14,484 bases of DNA from Candidatus Omnitrophota bacterium (lineage in GTDB: Bacteria > Omnitrophota > Gorgyraeia > Zapsychrales > Zapsychraceae): assembly GCA_018399915.1 (NCBI GenBank), contig JAGYNW010000030.1:1-14484 (forward strand), read 5' to 3'. This document shows positions 8,456-14,484 of the stretch, in pieces. A program made the position numbers and the translations under genes. Under the pieces are notes generated by a model. That model searched no databases. It was not told the DNA's origin and saw nothing but the letters and a program-made list of their open reading frames with translations. Each line of letters opens with the position of its first letter. The first letter of the stretch is position 1.

Positions 8456-8564
8456 ATTGTCTTTTTACCTTCTTTATCAATATCTTTTCCGAAAGGATTA
8501 AAAGATATTTATAAATCAAGATAGTGTTCACATACACAAATCTGAAAATATACGCAACCCATAA

Positions 8565-8595
8565 AGAAAAAAACCTATCCCTGGCAAGGATAGGT
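8565..8595 (-). terminator. Terminator of the upstream GEMM riboswitch
   Basis: On the minus strand ACCTATCC (8588-8595) pairs perfectly with GGATAGGT (8573-8580) and is followed by a run of T. CTATCC in the 5' arm can alternatively pair with GGATAG in the aptamer (8622-8627). Confidence 0.85.
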
Positions 8596-8610
8596 CACAC
8601 ATCTCTCATG

Positions 8611-8690
8611 GTGGCAACTGGCTATCCTTCTTTAGGACCCTTTAGTTTTGCGTCCCTATTTTACAATAGGTTTGCCTTTTTCACTGTCAT
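8611..8690 (-). promoter_or_regulatory. Cyclic-di-GMP-I (GEMM-I) riboswitch aptamer, upstream copy
   Basis: The minus strand reads GGCAAACC (8669-8676), a perfect 6-bp P2 stem with a GTAA tetraloop (8655-8670), GGGACGCAAA (8647-8656), GGGTCCTAA and GGATAGCCAGTTGCC (8613-8627). Every conserved block of the GEMM-I class is present, including the intact CCTAA tetraloop receptor. A terminator begins 16 bases downstream. Cyclic-di-GMP binding should stabilise the P3 strand containing GGATAG and so favour the terminator (an off switch by this model); the direction is inferred. Confidence 0.92.
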
Positions 8691-8714
8691 TTTTCTTTTT
8701 TCAAATCTAATGTA

Positions 8715-8750
8715 CACCTGAAATATAAAACATTTTTATGCCGTTTGCAA
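8715..8750 (-). promoter_or_regulatory. Promoter of the riboswitch-NHL transcript
   Basis: -10 TATATT (8722-8727) and -35 TTGCAA (8745-8750) are separated by 17 bases. The predicted start near 8715 lies about 25 bases before the first riboswitch aptamer, which fits the layout. Confidence 0.65.
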
Positions 8751-8874
8751 ACTTATTTTTTTACCTCAAGAAAAATTTGGCAGGTTTAATCACTTAAATC
8801 TCGTTGAGAGATTAGGAAAAAACCATAAAACAGATCACCCGCTTAATCACAACTAATATTCCTTTGCTTTTTCG

Positions 8875-8904
8875 TTGACATTTGCCGGCCCGTGAGTTGA
8901 TAAT
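8875..8904 (+). promoter_or_regulatory. Consensus promoter giving a leaderless mRNA
   Basis: -35 TTGACA (8875-8880) is perfect and -10 GATAAT (8899-8904) follows at 18 bases (or TGATAA at 17). Six bases later is A8911, which is both the expected transcription start and the first base of the ATG of the next gene. Confidence 0.75.
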
Positions 8905-8910
8905 CATGGA

Positions 8911-9186
8911 ATGGATACTACTAAAATCAATCAGATCACTGAGGTCCTTATAAAGCTTGCCGATACCGAACCCACGTGGCTCATCAGCATGGGATTATTA
9001 GGCAGCATCTTTTTTGTTTCCCTGTGCCTGTTAGCTCAACGTCATATTAGGCGATGCGAGAACCTCCTGCAAGTGTTCAATATTTTTTTTCCAAAGCTTA
9101 AAGGAACGGAATGGGTCATCTTTGGGGCGGACATACTCTTGGCGGGTTATTTTCTACTTGTCGTTCTTAGTTTCTTTTTTCAATAA
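8911..9186 (+). CDS. Small membrane protein with two transmembrane helices, function unknown
   Basis: This 91-residue protein has two hydrophobic segments (residues about 23-42 and 68-90) and a basic loop, HIRRCENLLQ, between them. I do not recognise the family. General form resembles small MotA/ExbB-type or holin-like membrane proteins, but nothing specific supports either. It is the only plus-strand gene seen. No Shine-Dalgarno sequence precedes the ATG, but a consensus promoter ends exactly six bases before it, so a leaderless transcript explains the start. Its stop lies eight bases from the stop of the convergent lipoprotein gene. Promoter and composition make it likely real. Confidence 0.65.
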   Translation: MDTTKINQITEVLIKLADTEPTWLISMGLLGSIFFVSLCLLAQRHIRRCENLLQVFNIFFPKLKGTEWVIFGADILLAGYFLLVVLSFFFQ

Positions 9187-9194
9187 TCCTCACC

Positions 9195-9560
9195 CTACTT
9201 TGCAATAAACTCCCGTTGAGGATCAACTATGCCTGCGATGATATCTTCCAGTTCCTTAATATACTTATTTTGCTCTTCAATCTTTCTTGTCTGCAACAGG
9301 ATCAAATTATTTTGAAGCCTTATGACCTCTTCAGGGTCCGGCCGCCTTACGCCTTCCTTCGGAGGTTGATTCAATAATTTCAATTTGCTATTGATCTGAT
9401 CCGCCAAAAGGTCACCTTCGGTCTTTAGCAAACTCACGGTTTCTTCATGCGCATTCTTTTTAAATTTCACGTCATAGGCAATCTCTAAACTTCGAGAATT
9501 TTTGCAACCCATAAAACTTATCAAAACAAAAAGAACTGAAAAGACTAATTCCTTTCGCAT
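9195..9560 (-). CDS. Small lipoprotein with C-terminal coiled coil, function unknown
   Basis: I place the start at ATG 9558-9560 because AAAGGAGG sits four bases upstream; a 22-codon upstream in-frame extension has no ribosome site. The product is 121 residues: MRKELVFSVLFVLISFMGC is a lipoprotein signal with lipobox FMGC (C19 the lipidated residue). The mature part is charged and helical, with a heptad-like stretch from about residue 80 (VIRLQNNLILLQTRKIEEQN) to 110. This suggests a membrane-tethered oligomerising or spacer protein, periplasmic if the cell is Gram-negative. No family recognised. It converges on the small plus-strand membrane gene. Confidence 0.75.
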   Translation of the reverse strand: MRKELVFSVLFVLISFMGCKNSRSLEIAYDVKFKKNAHEETVSLLKTEGDLLADQINSKLKLLNQPPKEGVRRPDPEEVIRLQNNLILLQTRKIEEQNKYIKELEDIIAGIVDPQREFIAK

Positions 9561-9660
9561 TTTTCCTCCTTTAAAAACAGTTATTTCATTTCTGGCGATG
9601 CCAACCTCTGTTAGACAGAAGAACATCCTAAAAAACGAAACTAAACATGAACTTTATGAA

Positions 9661-9702
9661 TAAGGGGACAAACATATGTGACGGATAGAATTTGTCCCCT
9701 TA
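9661..9702. repeat. 12-bp perfect inverted repeat, REP-like
   Basis: TAAGGGGACAAA (9661-9672) is repeated inverted as TTTGTCCCCTTA (9691-9702) around 18 bases that include ACATATGT. No T run follows on either strand, so it is a poor terminator. GGGGACA-type palindromes are, as I remember, common in dispersed REP-like elements linked to IS200/RAYT-type transposases. No transposase is present here. The rest of the 9561-9738 gap shows nothing else I can name. Confidence 0.6.
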
Positions 9703-9738
9703 AATACTCCTTATGTCTTGTTGTTCGGCAAAACCATA

Positions 9739-10122
9739 TTATCTTTTCCCGGCCCCCTTCATCTTTCGCTGACTCTCTTGTGCTGGTTTTCCCTGCATCT
9801 GCCTTGTACGCTCCTGCAATTGATCTTGGGTTTGTTTCCCTTTCTGTTCCCGTTCCTGTAGCGCTTCCTTCATCTTCTTTTCTGATCTTTTCAACGCTCT
9901 TTGAGTCTTTCGTTCTGCCTTGATCCGTTCTTTCTCTTTATCCGACTTGCCTACCGTGGCAAACCAATCTCCAACTCTATTAAAAATGGAATTTTCATTA
10001 GCATGTTCATACGCTTTAGGGCTGGCGCCTTTCCCTTTTTCTTCCTGCGCAAAACTCAAATTCGATGCACCCACACAAAGAACAAATACAAAGATACAGA
10101 TTCCTGTTAAAATCCTTTTCAT
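9739..10122 (-). CDS. Secreted highly charged helical protein, function unknown
   Basis: This 127-residue protein starts with a clear signal peptide (MKRILTGICIFVFVLCVGAS, probable cut after SFA at residue 25). The mature chain is very rich in Lys, Glu, Gln and Arg from about residue 60 to the end, with no Cys, probably a long single helix or coiled coil. GGGAGG lies six bases before the start. It follows a strong terminator closing the upstream pair of genes, so it needs its own promoter or terminator read-through; I see no clear promoter in the 18-base gap. No domain recognised. The low-complexity C-terminus would make similarity searches unreliable. Confidence 0.75.
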   Translation of the reverse strand: MKRILTGICIFVFVLCVGASNLSFAQEEKGKGASPKAYEHANENSIFNRVGDWFATVGKSDKEKERIKAERKTQRALKRSEKKMKEALQEREQKGKQTQDQLQERTRQMQGKPAQESQRKMKGAGKR

Positions 10123-10140
10123 GAACCGCCTCCCTTCTCA

Positions 10141-10190
10141 AAAAAAAAAGGAAGTAGATCTGCACAAAGATTTGATCTACCCCCTTTTTT
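10141..10190 (-). terminator. Strong intrinsic terminator of the lipoprotein/PLDc_N operon
   Basis: A 17-bp stem (10144-10160 with 10174-10190) contains GTAGATC/GATCTAC flanked by two G-U pairs, GG/CC and six A-T pairs. In the minus direction it ends in a long T run (10141-10149). It starts seven bases after the stop of the small PLDc_N-like gene. Confidence 0.9.
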
Positions 10191-10196
10191 GTAACT

Positions 10197-10364
10197 TTAT
10201 TGTTTTTTTCCAACTAAATAATAAAGGACCAATCCGACAATCGGAAGAACCAGGATCAAAATGATCCAAAGCGCTTTGTTACCACTGCTTTTCTGACTTT
10301 TAACACAATCAACAATAGCCAAAATGTCCAAGACCAAAATAATTAAACCAATGATTCCTTGCAT
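10197..10364 (-). CDS. 55-residue PLDc_N-like small membrane protein
   Basis: A short gene read directly from the minus strand: ATG at 10362-10364, TAA at 10197-10199, with AAAGGAG seven bases before the start. It encodes MQGIIGLIILVLDILAIVDC, a polar turn (VKSQKSSGNK), then ALWIILILVLPIVGLVLYYL and the basic end VGKKQ. Two helices with LDI.AI.D, K.LW...L..LP..G..LYYL match the PLDc_N family (phospholipase D/cardiolipin synthase N-terminal membrane domain), which often occurs as a stand-alone peptide of 50-70 residues. Its role is not well defined; membrane or envelope-stress association is usual for such peptides. It follows the lipoprotein gene by 22 bases and is closed by a strong terminator, so the two probably form an operon. 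Confidence 0.85.
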   Translation of the reverse strand: MQGIIGLIILVLDILAIVDCVKSQKSSGNKALWIILILVLPIVGLVLYYLVGKKQ

Positions 10365-10386
10365 TCTTGTCTCCTTTGTTAATGTT

Positions 10387-10749
10387 TTACTGTCCCAAAT
10401 TTCCCACTTTCTTGCTCATTTCCTCTTTTAATTCCGCTGCTTTCTTCTCAGCAACAGCCTTTAATTCTGCCTGAGCCTTTTCCAGAATCCCCTTGGCTTC
10501 TTGGGAACTTTTATCCAGTTCAGACAAAACATATTTAGCAACCTTGATCGCTTCATCAAATTGCTCACTATTAACAAAGGCATTGGCTTCTTTAATAAGA
10601 TAATCTTTTTGCGCTTCGATGGATTCCATGGTCTTTGCTTGCTGAATCGCCTCTGATGAACTTGCGGATTCCGGTTTTTGCGCGCACCCTGTAACGCAAA
10701 CCATAACTAAGGCCAGCACAATCCCCAAATAAGATGCTTTCATTTTCAT
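10387..10749 (-). CDS. Small lipoprotein, alanine/lysine-rich helical
   Basis: This 120-residue protein has a lipoprotein signal with lipobox VTGC (C22 lipidated). Residues about 35-110 are helical and rich in Ala, Lys and Glu, with NSEQFDEAIKVAKYVLSELD resembling one TPR-like helical hairpin, followed by a coiled-coil tail (KAQAELKAVAEKKAAELKEE). The start at 10749 is chosen because GAGGGAG lies seven bases upstream; a second in-frame ATG at 10743 is less well spaced. It is first in a two-gene unit with the PLDc_N-like peptide. No specific family recognised. Confidence 0.8.
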   Translation of the reverse strand: MKMKASYLGIVLALVMVCVTGCAQKPESASSSEAIQQAKTMESIEAQKDYLIKEANAFVNSEQFDEAIKVAKYVLSELDKSSQEAKGILEKAQAELKAVAEKKAAELKEEMSKKVGNLGQ

Positions 10750-10882
10750 TTTTTTCTCCCTCTTTTCTATTTGTTTTTCAAGTTATTAACGTAACGCTAT
10801 CTCTCTCCACTTCTTCTGCAAGAACTCCATTTTATATCCATACGGAACCTCTATAAAAGCAAGCAGGGCGTCACCGTTTTTT

Positions 10883-11614
10883 TTAAAATGAAGGGATCTT
10901 AATATTGTCTTTAAACTTTTTGATCGCATCTTGGGCTTCTTTAGAAAAACTTTCTTTAATCTTACCCAAATCTTCTTCCATTCCAGGAAACGCGGATTGC
11001 ATTATGACTTTTTGTGTGAACATCATAATAAGGGACTGAATATCAGTGATATCTTTATACGTTTGCTCTAAATTCACATTCAATTCCTTAACCTGAGGCT
11101 CTTCTCCCTGAGAATAATCTTTAAAGACCATCTTTCCCAATTTTATCGATGCTAGATCAATCTGCATATCCCGTGATGGCTTAGATTCTTCCGTCTTTTC
11201 AGAAGGGCTTGGTCCCGTTTTCTTTTGCTGAGTCTCTTGTTTGGGTTGAAAAATACTCAAATTTAAATCTCCCTGGGCATTTCTTTCCGCGGTCAGTTGC
11301 TCAATATTCAAACGGATCTCTTCCAGATGGACCTTTCCGCTGATAATACTTTTAAGGTTGTAATCAATGTACATCTCCGGCATGCTAAACATAACAGACT
11401 GTGTATATTCCTCCGGATTCATTATCTGAAAATCCCTAATCTCAACCTTTGTCCCTATAAAATCAAGATTGACCTTTCCGAGTTTGACATTCAATCCTAA
11501 TGACTTCTCTGCCCCTTTTTGGACCACAGCCTTAACTAACTGATTACGAAAAACATAAGAGCCTAAAAGTATAAAAATCAACAAAAGGATTACTATCCAG
11601 ATTACTTTCTTCAT
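10883..11614 (-). CDS. AsmA-like membrane-anchored protein
   Basis: This 243-residue protein has an N-terminal membrane anchor (residues 4-22) followed by a periplasmic-type region. Residues about 25-120 resemble the start of AsmA/DUF748 proteins: VVQKGAEKSLGLNVKLGKVN, then VEIRDFQIMNPEEY and a stretch 'MPEMYIDYNLKSIISGKVHLEEIRL'. AsmA-family proteins act in envelope lipid transport or outer-membrane biogenesis, but this copy is short and I cannot assign a substrate. A charged low-complexity linker (about 124-146) precedes a second beta-rich section and a helical end. AAAGGAG lies six bases upstream of the start, and a consensus promoter precedes it. The stop falls in an A8 run on the coding strand, after which another frame stays open. 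Confidence 0.75.
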   Translation of the reverse strand: MKKVIWIVILLLIFILLGSYVFRNQLVKAVVQKGAEKSLGLNVKLGKVNLDFIGTKVEIRDFQIMNPEEYTQSVMFSMPEMYIDYNLKSIISGKVHLEEIRLNIEQLTAERNAQGDLNLSIFQPKQETQQKKTGPSPSEKTEESKPSRDMQIDLASIKLGKMVFKDYSQGEEPQVKELNVNLEQTYKDITDIQSLIMMFTQKVIMQSAFPGMEEDLGKIKESFSKEAQDAIKKFKDNIKIPSF

Positions 11615-11652
11615 CGCTTTCTCCTTTAATAAAAGTGCGGATTACCTAAACA

Positions 11653-11688
11653 ATGGGGTATTATACGACAAAACAGATTGATGGTCAA
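11653..11688 (-). promoter_or_regulatory. Sigma-70-type promoter of the AsmA-like gene
   Basis: -35 TTGACC (11683-11688) and -10 TATAAT (11660-11665) are 17 bases apart, with a start expected near 11653, 39 bases before the gene. Near-perfect match to consensus. Confidence 0.88.
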
Positions 11689-11734
11689 CAAAGATAGAAG
11701 CTCCGGAAGATCCAAAATCCTTTATTACCAACCA

Positions 11735-12400
11735 TTAAGAAAAGATATGTTGAATGGAAAGAGAATATTGCGAGTCACAATAAAGAATGATGTCTGCCCA
11801 TCCTTTGCTGCTCAGGCCATACTCTGTGAATTCAATGAGGTTACTTCCAAAAAAAGTGGCAAATGCCTTTTGACGAGAATATCCTTTGTGTTTTATATCC
11901 CTTGTCAGGCGGGTTTTTAGTTGCGTCGTTAAATCCGAATGAATATAAATATGAAAATCCATAATCTCTTTAAATTCCTTATACGTGGCAACCTCCCCTT
12001 CGATAATATTATAACGTCGGACAAGAAATTTTTCAGTTTGCTGACTGCGACCGACCTTAGAACAATAAACAGGCTTATCGACAGATAAACCGCTTTTAAG
12101 CCGCGCAAGATGTTCTGTAATAAGGGCCATCTCATTAGCATGAGGATGCGCGCCAAAGATCCCTTTACGCTTACGCAAAGACCTGCAGGTTTTATATTCA
12201 TCTAACGGAAGCACATCCGCATCCCCTAAAGCAATAGCTAATTTTTTACTCAAGGTTGATTTTCCTGTTCCTCCGGCGCCACCGACGGCTATTAACACTG
12301 GCTCGTCAATATGCGAAAAAGTCGCAGTGATAATCTCAGCCAATTTATTCTCAATAGGCAACAAATCATCCTCGAACTGAATTTTGTGCAAACTTTCCAT
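11735..12400 (-). CDS. Uridine kinase/phosphoribulokinase-like P-loop kinase
   Basis: This 221-residue protein has Walker A GGAGGTGKST (40-49) after a hydrophobic strand. DVLPLDEYK (63-70) occupies the place of the nucleoside-binding acidic motif. FGAHPHANEMALITEHLARL (82-101) matches the 'HP.A.d...l...l..L' helix of the PRK/uridine-kinase family. YNIIEGE (130-136) is the usual 'v.vvEGi' strand, and LTRDIKHKGYS (165-175) resembles the lid with RD and RG-type residues. It likely phosphorylates a small molecule with ATP in the cytoplasm, but the motifs do not show whether the substrate is uridine, a sugar phosphate or something else. The start lacks a close Shine-Dalgarno sequence (AAGGAT is about 13 bases upstream). 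It is the only clearly cytosolic enzyme between envelope genes. Confidence 0.8.
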   Translation of the reverse strand: MESLHKIQFEDDLLPIENKLAEIITATFSHIDEPVLIAVGGAGGTGKSTLSKKLAIALGDADVLPLDEYKTCRSLRKRKGIFGAHPHANEMALITEHLARLKSGLSVDKPVYCSKVGRSQQTEKFLVRRYNIIEGEVATYKEFKEIMDFHIYIHSDLTTQLKTRLTRDIKHKGYSRQKAFATFFGSNLIEFTEYGLSSKGWADIILYCDSQYSLSIQHIFS

Positions 12401-12416
12401 TGCAACCCAATATCCT

Positions 12417-12452
12417 TCTGATTATTATATCGAATTTAATTTATGATTTTAA
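12417..12452 (-). promoter_or_regulatory. Probable promoter of the P-loop kinase gene
   Basis: A perfect -10 TATAAT (12424-12429) is preceded at 17 bases by a weak -35 TTAAAA (12447-12452). The transcription start expected near 12417 gives a leader of about 17 bases. Confidence 0.6.
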
Positions 12453-12503
12453 AAAGCTGAATATATCATAAAAAGGATGGTGATGCAAAAAGGAAAGTAA
12501 AAT

Positions 12504-14484
12504 TTACCTCATGAGAGATATTTCTTTGGACCCTGGGGAGGTAGCGAAACCTAAAAGCGGAAAAATATTGGGCAGGGGCGAAATATTATTAATGACGGGT
12601 ATAAATCCCTCTATTCTGGATGCAGGGAACTTCTTTATATTAAAATCAAACCTGATTGGAGCATGATCTTCTATATCTAACCGGTCTAAATTGATATCGC
12701 TCATATCGATACCTCCAGGTGCTTCATCATAACCCTTTAAGATTGGAATATTCCTTTTTTTTGCTAACGATGATCTTTCGGATAATATCGCGAAATCCTT
12801 ATTGCGACTTTCCCATGCTTGCCAGAACGCCTTTTGCGCATTGCCCTTCAGTTGCCATTTCTTTCCGGGAAGATCTATCGCACTATGTGCCCCATGTGCC
12901 TTCAACATTTCAATAATTCTCTGATTGCCTCTCTGCTCAGCCAAAATCAAAGCGGTTATTCCATCATCGGTAACCACATTCGGATCAGCGTCTTTATTAA
13001 GTAGAAGTTCAACCAATTCTTCATTTTCCGTTGCCACAGCTAACATAAGCCCAGTGATATTATTATGGGTCCGGGCGTTCACATCTGCCCCGTGCCCAAT
13101 CAAACTCTTGGCGATATCTGTGTCGCCTCGGCCAATGGATATCATCAACAAAGTGCCCCCTTGCTCATCTCTTGCATTAATATCGATCCAAACATTTTCC
13201 AGCTCTAAGACTCGATCAACCAACCTTTTATCGCCACTGACAACGGCATTGATTAAAACCACAGTAAGGTCCTGATGATACATCTTTGAACTCATCAAGG
13301 GAGGGGATAATTTTTGAGGAGAAGGCGCGTAAGAATACCCTGCCGAGGGCGATGTTAAAAATATCGTTAATGCAGACACAAAAAGGGCTGTTGAGGTCAG
13401 GATATTATTTTTATGAAAAACCACCATGGCATCATCATCGGGAATCTCAAACCGGACAAACTCAAATTCTTCTGTCGAGGCTTTACTTTTTTGCCAAAAC
13501 TCATTAATGACAATATCATCCTCATGCACGCCAATCTTCAATAATTCGATAACTTCTTCAATCTGTGAATCCCGGATATACGGATGCGCATCCCAGGATG
13601 TTTCTGCTTCTATCCATTGCTTGACGTGTTCCCGCTTTAATCGCTCTGTTGCAATAAGCTCTTCATTTAAACCTTCTTCCACATTCAGGTTAATCAAGCC
13701 TGCCTGCGCGACCGCTTGAATCTGAGGATTAATACTATAAATCCCTTTAATATATTCTCTTTCAGTCAAATAGCGTTGTGCGGCCTGCGTCATTTCAGAA
13801 TCAGACAGAGTCAAAACATTCAATAGCCGCATGGCGTTTCCGGAATTTTCATCGATTTTCTCACCTACGATCTGAATAGAGGCAAGAACCATTTCCGGTG
13901 TATATGCTTTGGAATTATCTAAAACCTGCATGGCTTTATTCAGAGACAAATGATCAAGGATTGCCATAGCGTTATCTTTATTTTGATAGGACTCCAAAAA
14001 GCTCAATGTAACCGTGACACTCGAATGCGCGCCGACCGGTTTGATCTGTTGGGCCGCGATGGCCTCATCGTGTGTGATCGCCATGGCCACGTCTGCCTTA
14101 AACCCGCCGGAGAAATACTTGCGCGGCACGATCTCTTGCCTTGCCGTATCATATTCCTCGCGCATATAATCATAGACCCCCTTTTTGTAAGCCGCCATGT
14201 ACTGCGCATAGATTTCATCTTTGATCCGCGCATTATCGGTCTCAATGCCCGCGGTCTTGTTTCGGTCTGCGTACACCTCATTCAGGATGCTGTTTTTCAG
14301 GGTCTCTTTGTACCATTTGGCCAAAATAAGCGAATGATAGATCTGACGCAGCGGCGCGAAATTCTTTCCTTCATTCACTTCTTTTTCAATGGCAGGGATG
14401 ATGATCTCTTTGATGACTTCAGAGGCCAGTGTGTAGTGTGGCGCGTTCTGGTCTCTCCTGTCCGCTAATCCCTTGCCGTTAAAC
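12504..14484 (-). CDS. Large modular protein: Omnitrophota-type N-domain, internal membrane segment, ankyrin repeats, GGID tail (5'-partial)
   Basis: The frame stays open to the right edge, so the N-terminus is missing. A GTG at 14376-14378 is not the real start, since homology to the 1873-5820 protein continues upstream of it. Numbering 659 visible residues from base 14483, residues about 22-135 carry the shared domain (EKEVNEGKNFAPLRQIYHSL, YADRN, PRKYFSGG), roughly half identical to residues 250-355 of the hydrolase protein. Residues 150-330 are helical and unassigned. A hydrophobic segment (361-383) resembles a membrane anchor or internal signal. Residues about 405-535 are ankyrin repeats (HGADVNART, LLLNKDADPNVVTDDGITAL, MLKAHGAH). 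The tail has GGIDMSDINL (590-599) and ends in an IPVINNISP...PLLGF pattern like the other protein. Ankyrin repeats imply protein binding; function unknown. Confidence 0.8.
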   Translation of the reverse strand, partial: FNGKGLADRRDQNAPHYTLASEVIKEIIIPAIEKEVNEGKNFAPLRQIYHSLILAKWYKETLKNSILNEVYADRNKTAGIETDNARIKDEIYAQYMAAYKKGVYDYMREEYDTARQEIVPRKYFSGGFKADVAMAITHDEAIAAQQIKPVGAHSSVTVTLSFLESYQNKDNAMAILDHLSLNKAMQVLDNSKAYTPEMVLASIQIVGEKIDENSGNAMRLLNVLTLSDSEMTQAAQRYLTEREYIKGIYSINPQIQAVAQAGLINLNVEEGLNEELIATERLKREHVKQWIEAETSWDAHPYIRDSQIEEVIELLKIGVHEDDIVINEFWQKSKASTEEFEFVRFEIPDDDAMVVFHKNNILTSTALFVSALTIFLTSPSAGYSYAPSPQKLSPPLMSSKMYHQDLTVVLINAVVSGDKRLVDRVLELENVWIDINARDEQGGTLLMISIGRGDTDIAKSLIGHGADVNARTHNNITGLMLAVATENEELVELLLNKDADPNVVTDDGITALILAEQRGNQRIIEMLKAHGAHSAIDLPGKKWQLKGNAQKAFWQAWESRNKDFAILSERSSLAKKRNIPILKGYDEAPGGIDMSDINLDRLDIEDHAPIRFDFNIKKFPASRIEGFIPVINNISPLPNIFPLLGFATSPGSKEISLMR

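Noticed and set aside
8308..8721. Two plus-strand reading frames of 65-68 codons in the 8.3-8.7 kb gap.
   Set aside because: They are antisense to the two riboswitch aptamers and lack ribosome sites.
14376..14378. GTG as start of the ankyrin-repeat protein.
   Set aside because: The frame and the family similarity continue upstream to the window edge (AIEKEV...), so the gene is 5'-partial.
13950..14468. A 172-codon plus-strand reading frame.
   Set aside because: Antisense to the conserved head of the modular protein, with no ribosome site and no recognisable product.
1..14484. CRISPR arrays, tRNA or rRNA genes, insertion sequences.
   Set aside because: I saw no regularly spaced direct repeats, no tRNA-like cloverleaf, no rRNA motifs and no transposase or integrase.

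Overview
The window most likely comes from an uncultured bacterium of the Omnitrophota (formerly OP3). This rests on my memory of protein families, not on a search. Two large proteins (1873-5820 and 12504-14484, both minus strand) share an N-terminal domain with hallmarks such as LWVNLTPHEEDRIIP and RKYFSGG, and a C-terminal GGIDM tail ending in a 'PxxNxxxLLG' pattern; I associate both with that phylum. Nearly all genes are on the minus strand. Signal peptides, lipoboxes and single-membrane anchors dominate, so most products act in the cell envelope or outside the cell.

Region by region. 1-1845: a type-2 leuA (2-isopropylmalate synthase) whose C-terminus runs off the left edge. It is preceded by a complete amino-acid attenuator: a consensus promoter, a near-leaderless leucine-rich leader peptide (9 Leu in 30 residues), alternative hairpins and a strong intrinsic terminator. 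1873-5820: a 1315-residue secreted protein combining the shared N-domain, an alpha/beta-hydrolase core with a Cys nucleophile (DUF3141/PhaC-like) that carries a very large insertion, and the shared C-terminal tail. 6020-8750: a secreted NHL beta-propeller protein behind a 5' leader of about 520 nt that holds two tandem cyclic-di-GMP-I (GEMM) riboswitches, each followed by its own terminator.

8875-9186: a small two-helix membrane protein, the only plus-strand gene, with a consensus promoter placed so that the mRNA should be leaderless. 9195-11614: a run of small envelope genes (two lipoproteins, a charged secreted coiled-coil protein, a 55-residue PLDc_N-like membrane peptide and an AsmA-like anchored protein). 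11735-12400: a uridine-kinase/phosphoribulokinase-like P-loop kinase. 12504-14484: a second member of the large modular family, with an internal membrane segment and ankyrin repeats, its N-terminus beyond the right edge.

Two regulatory themes stand out. Leucine supply should set leuA transcription by translation-coupled attenuation. Cyclic-di-GMP should set the secreted propeller protein through two riboswitches in series. The most novel element is the modular pair of large exported proteins: common head, common tail, unrelated middle domains.
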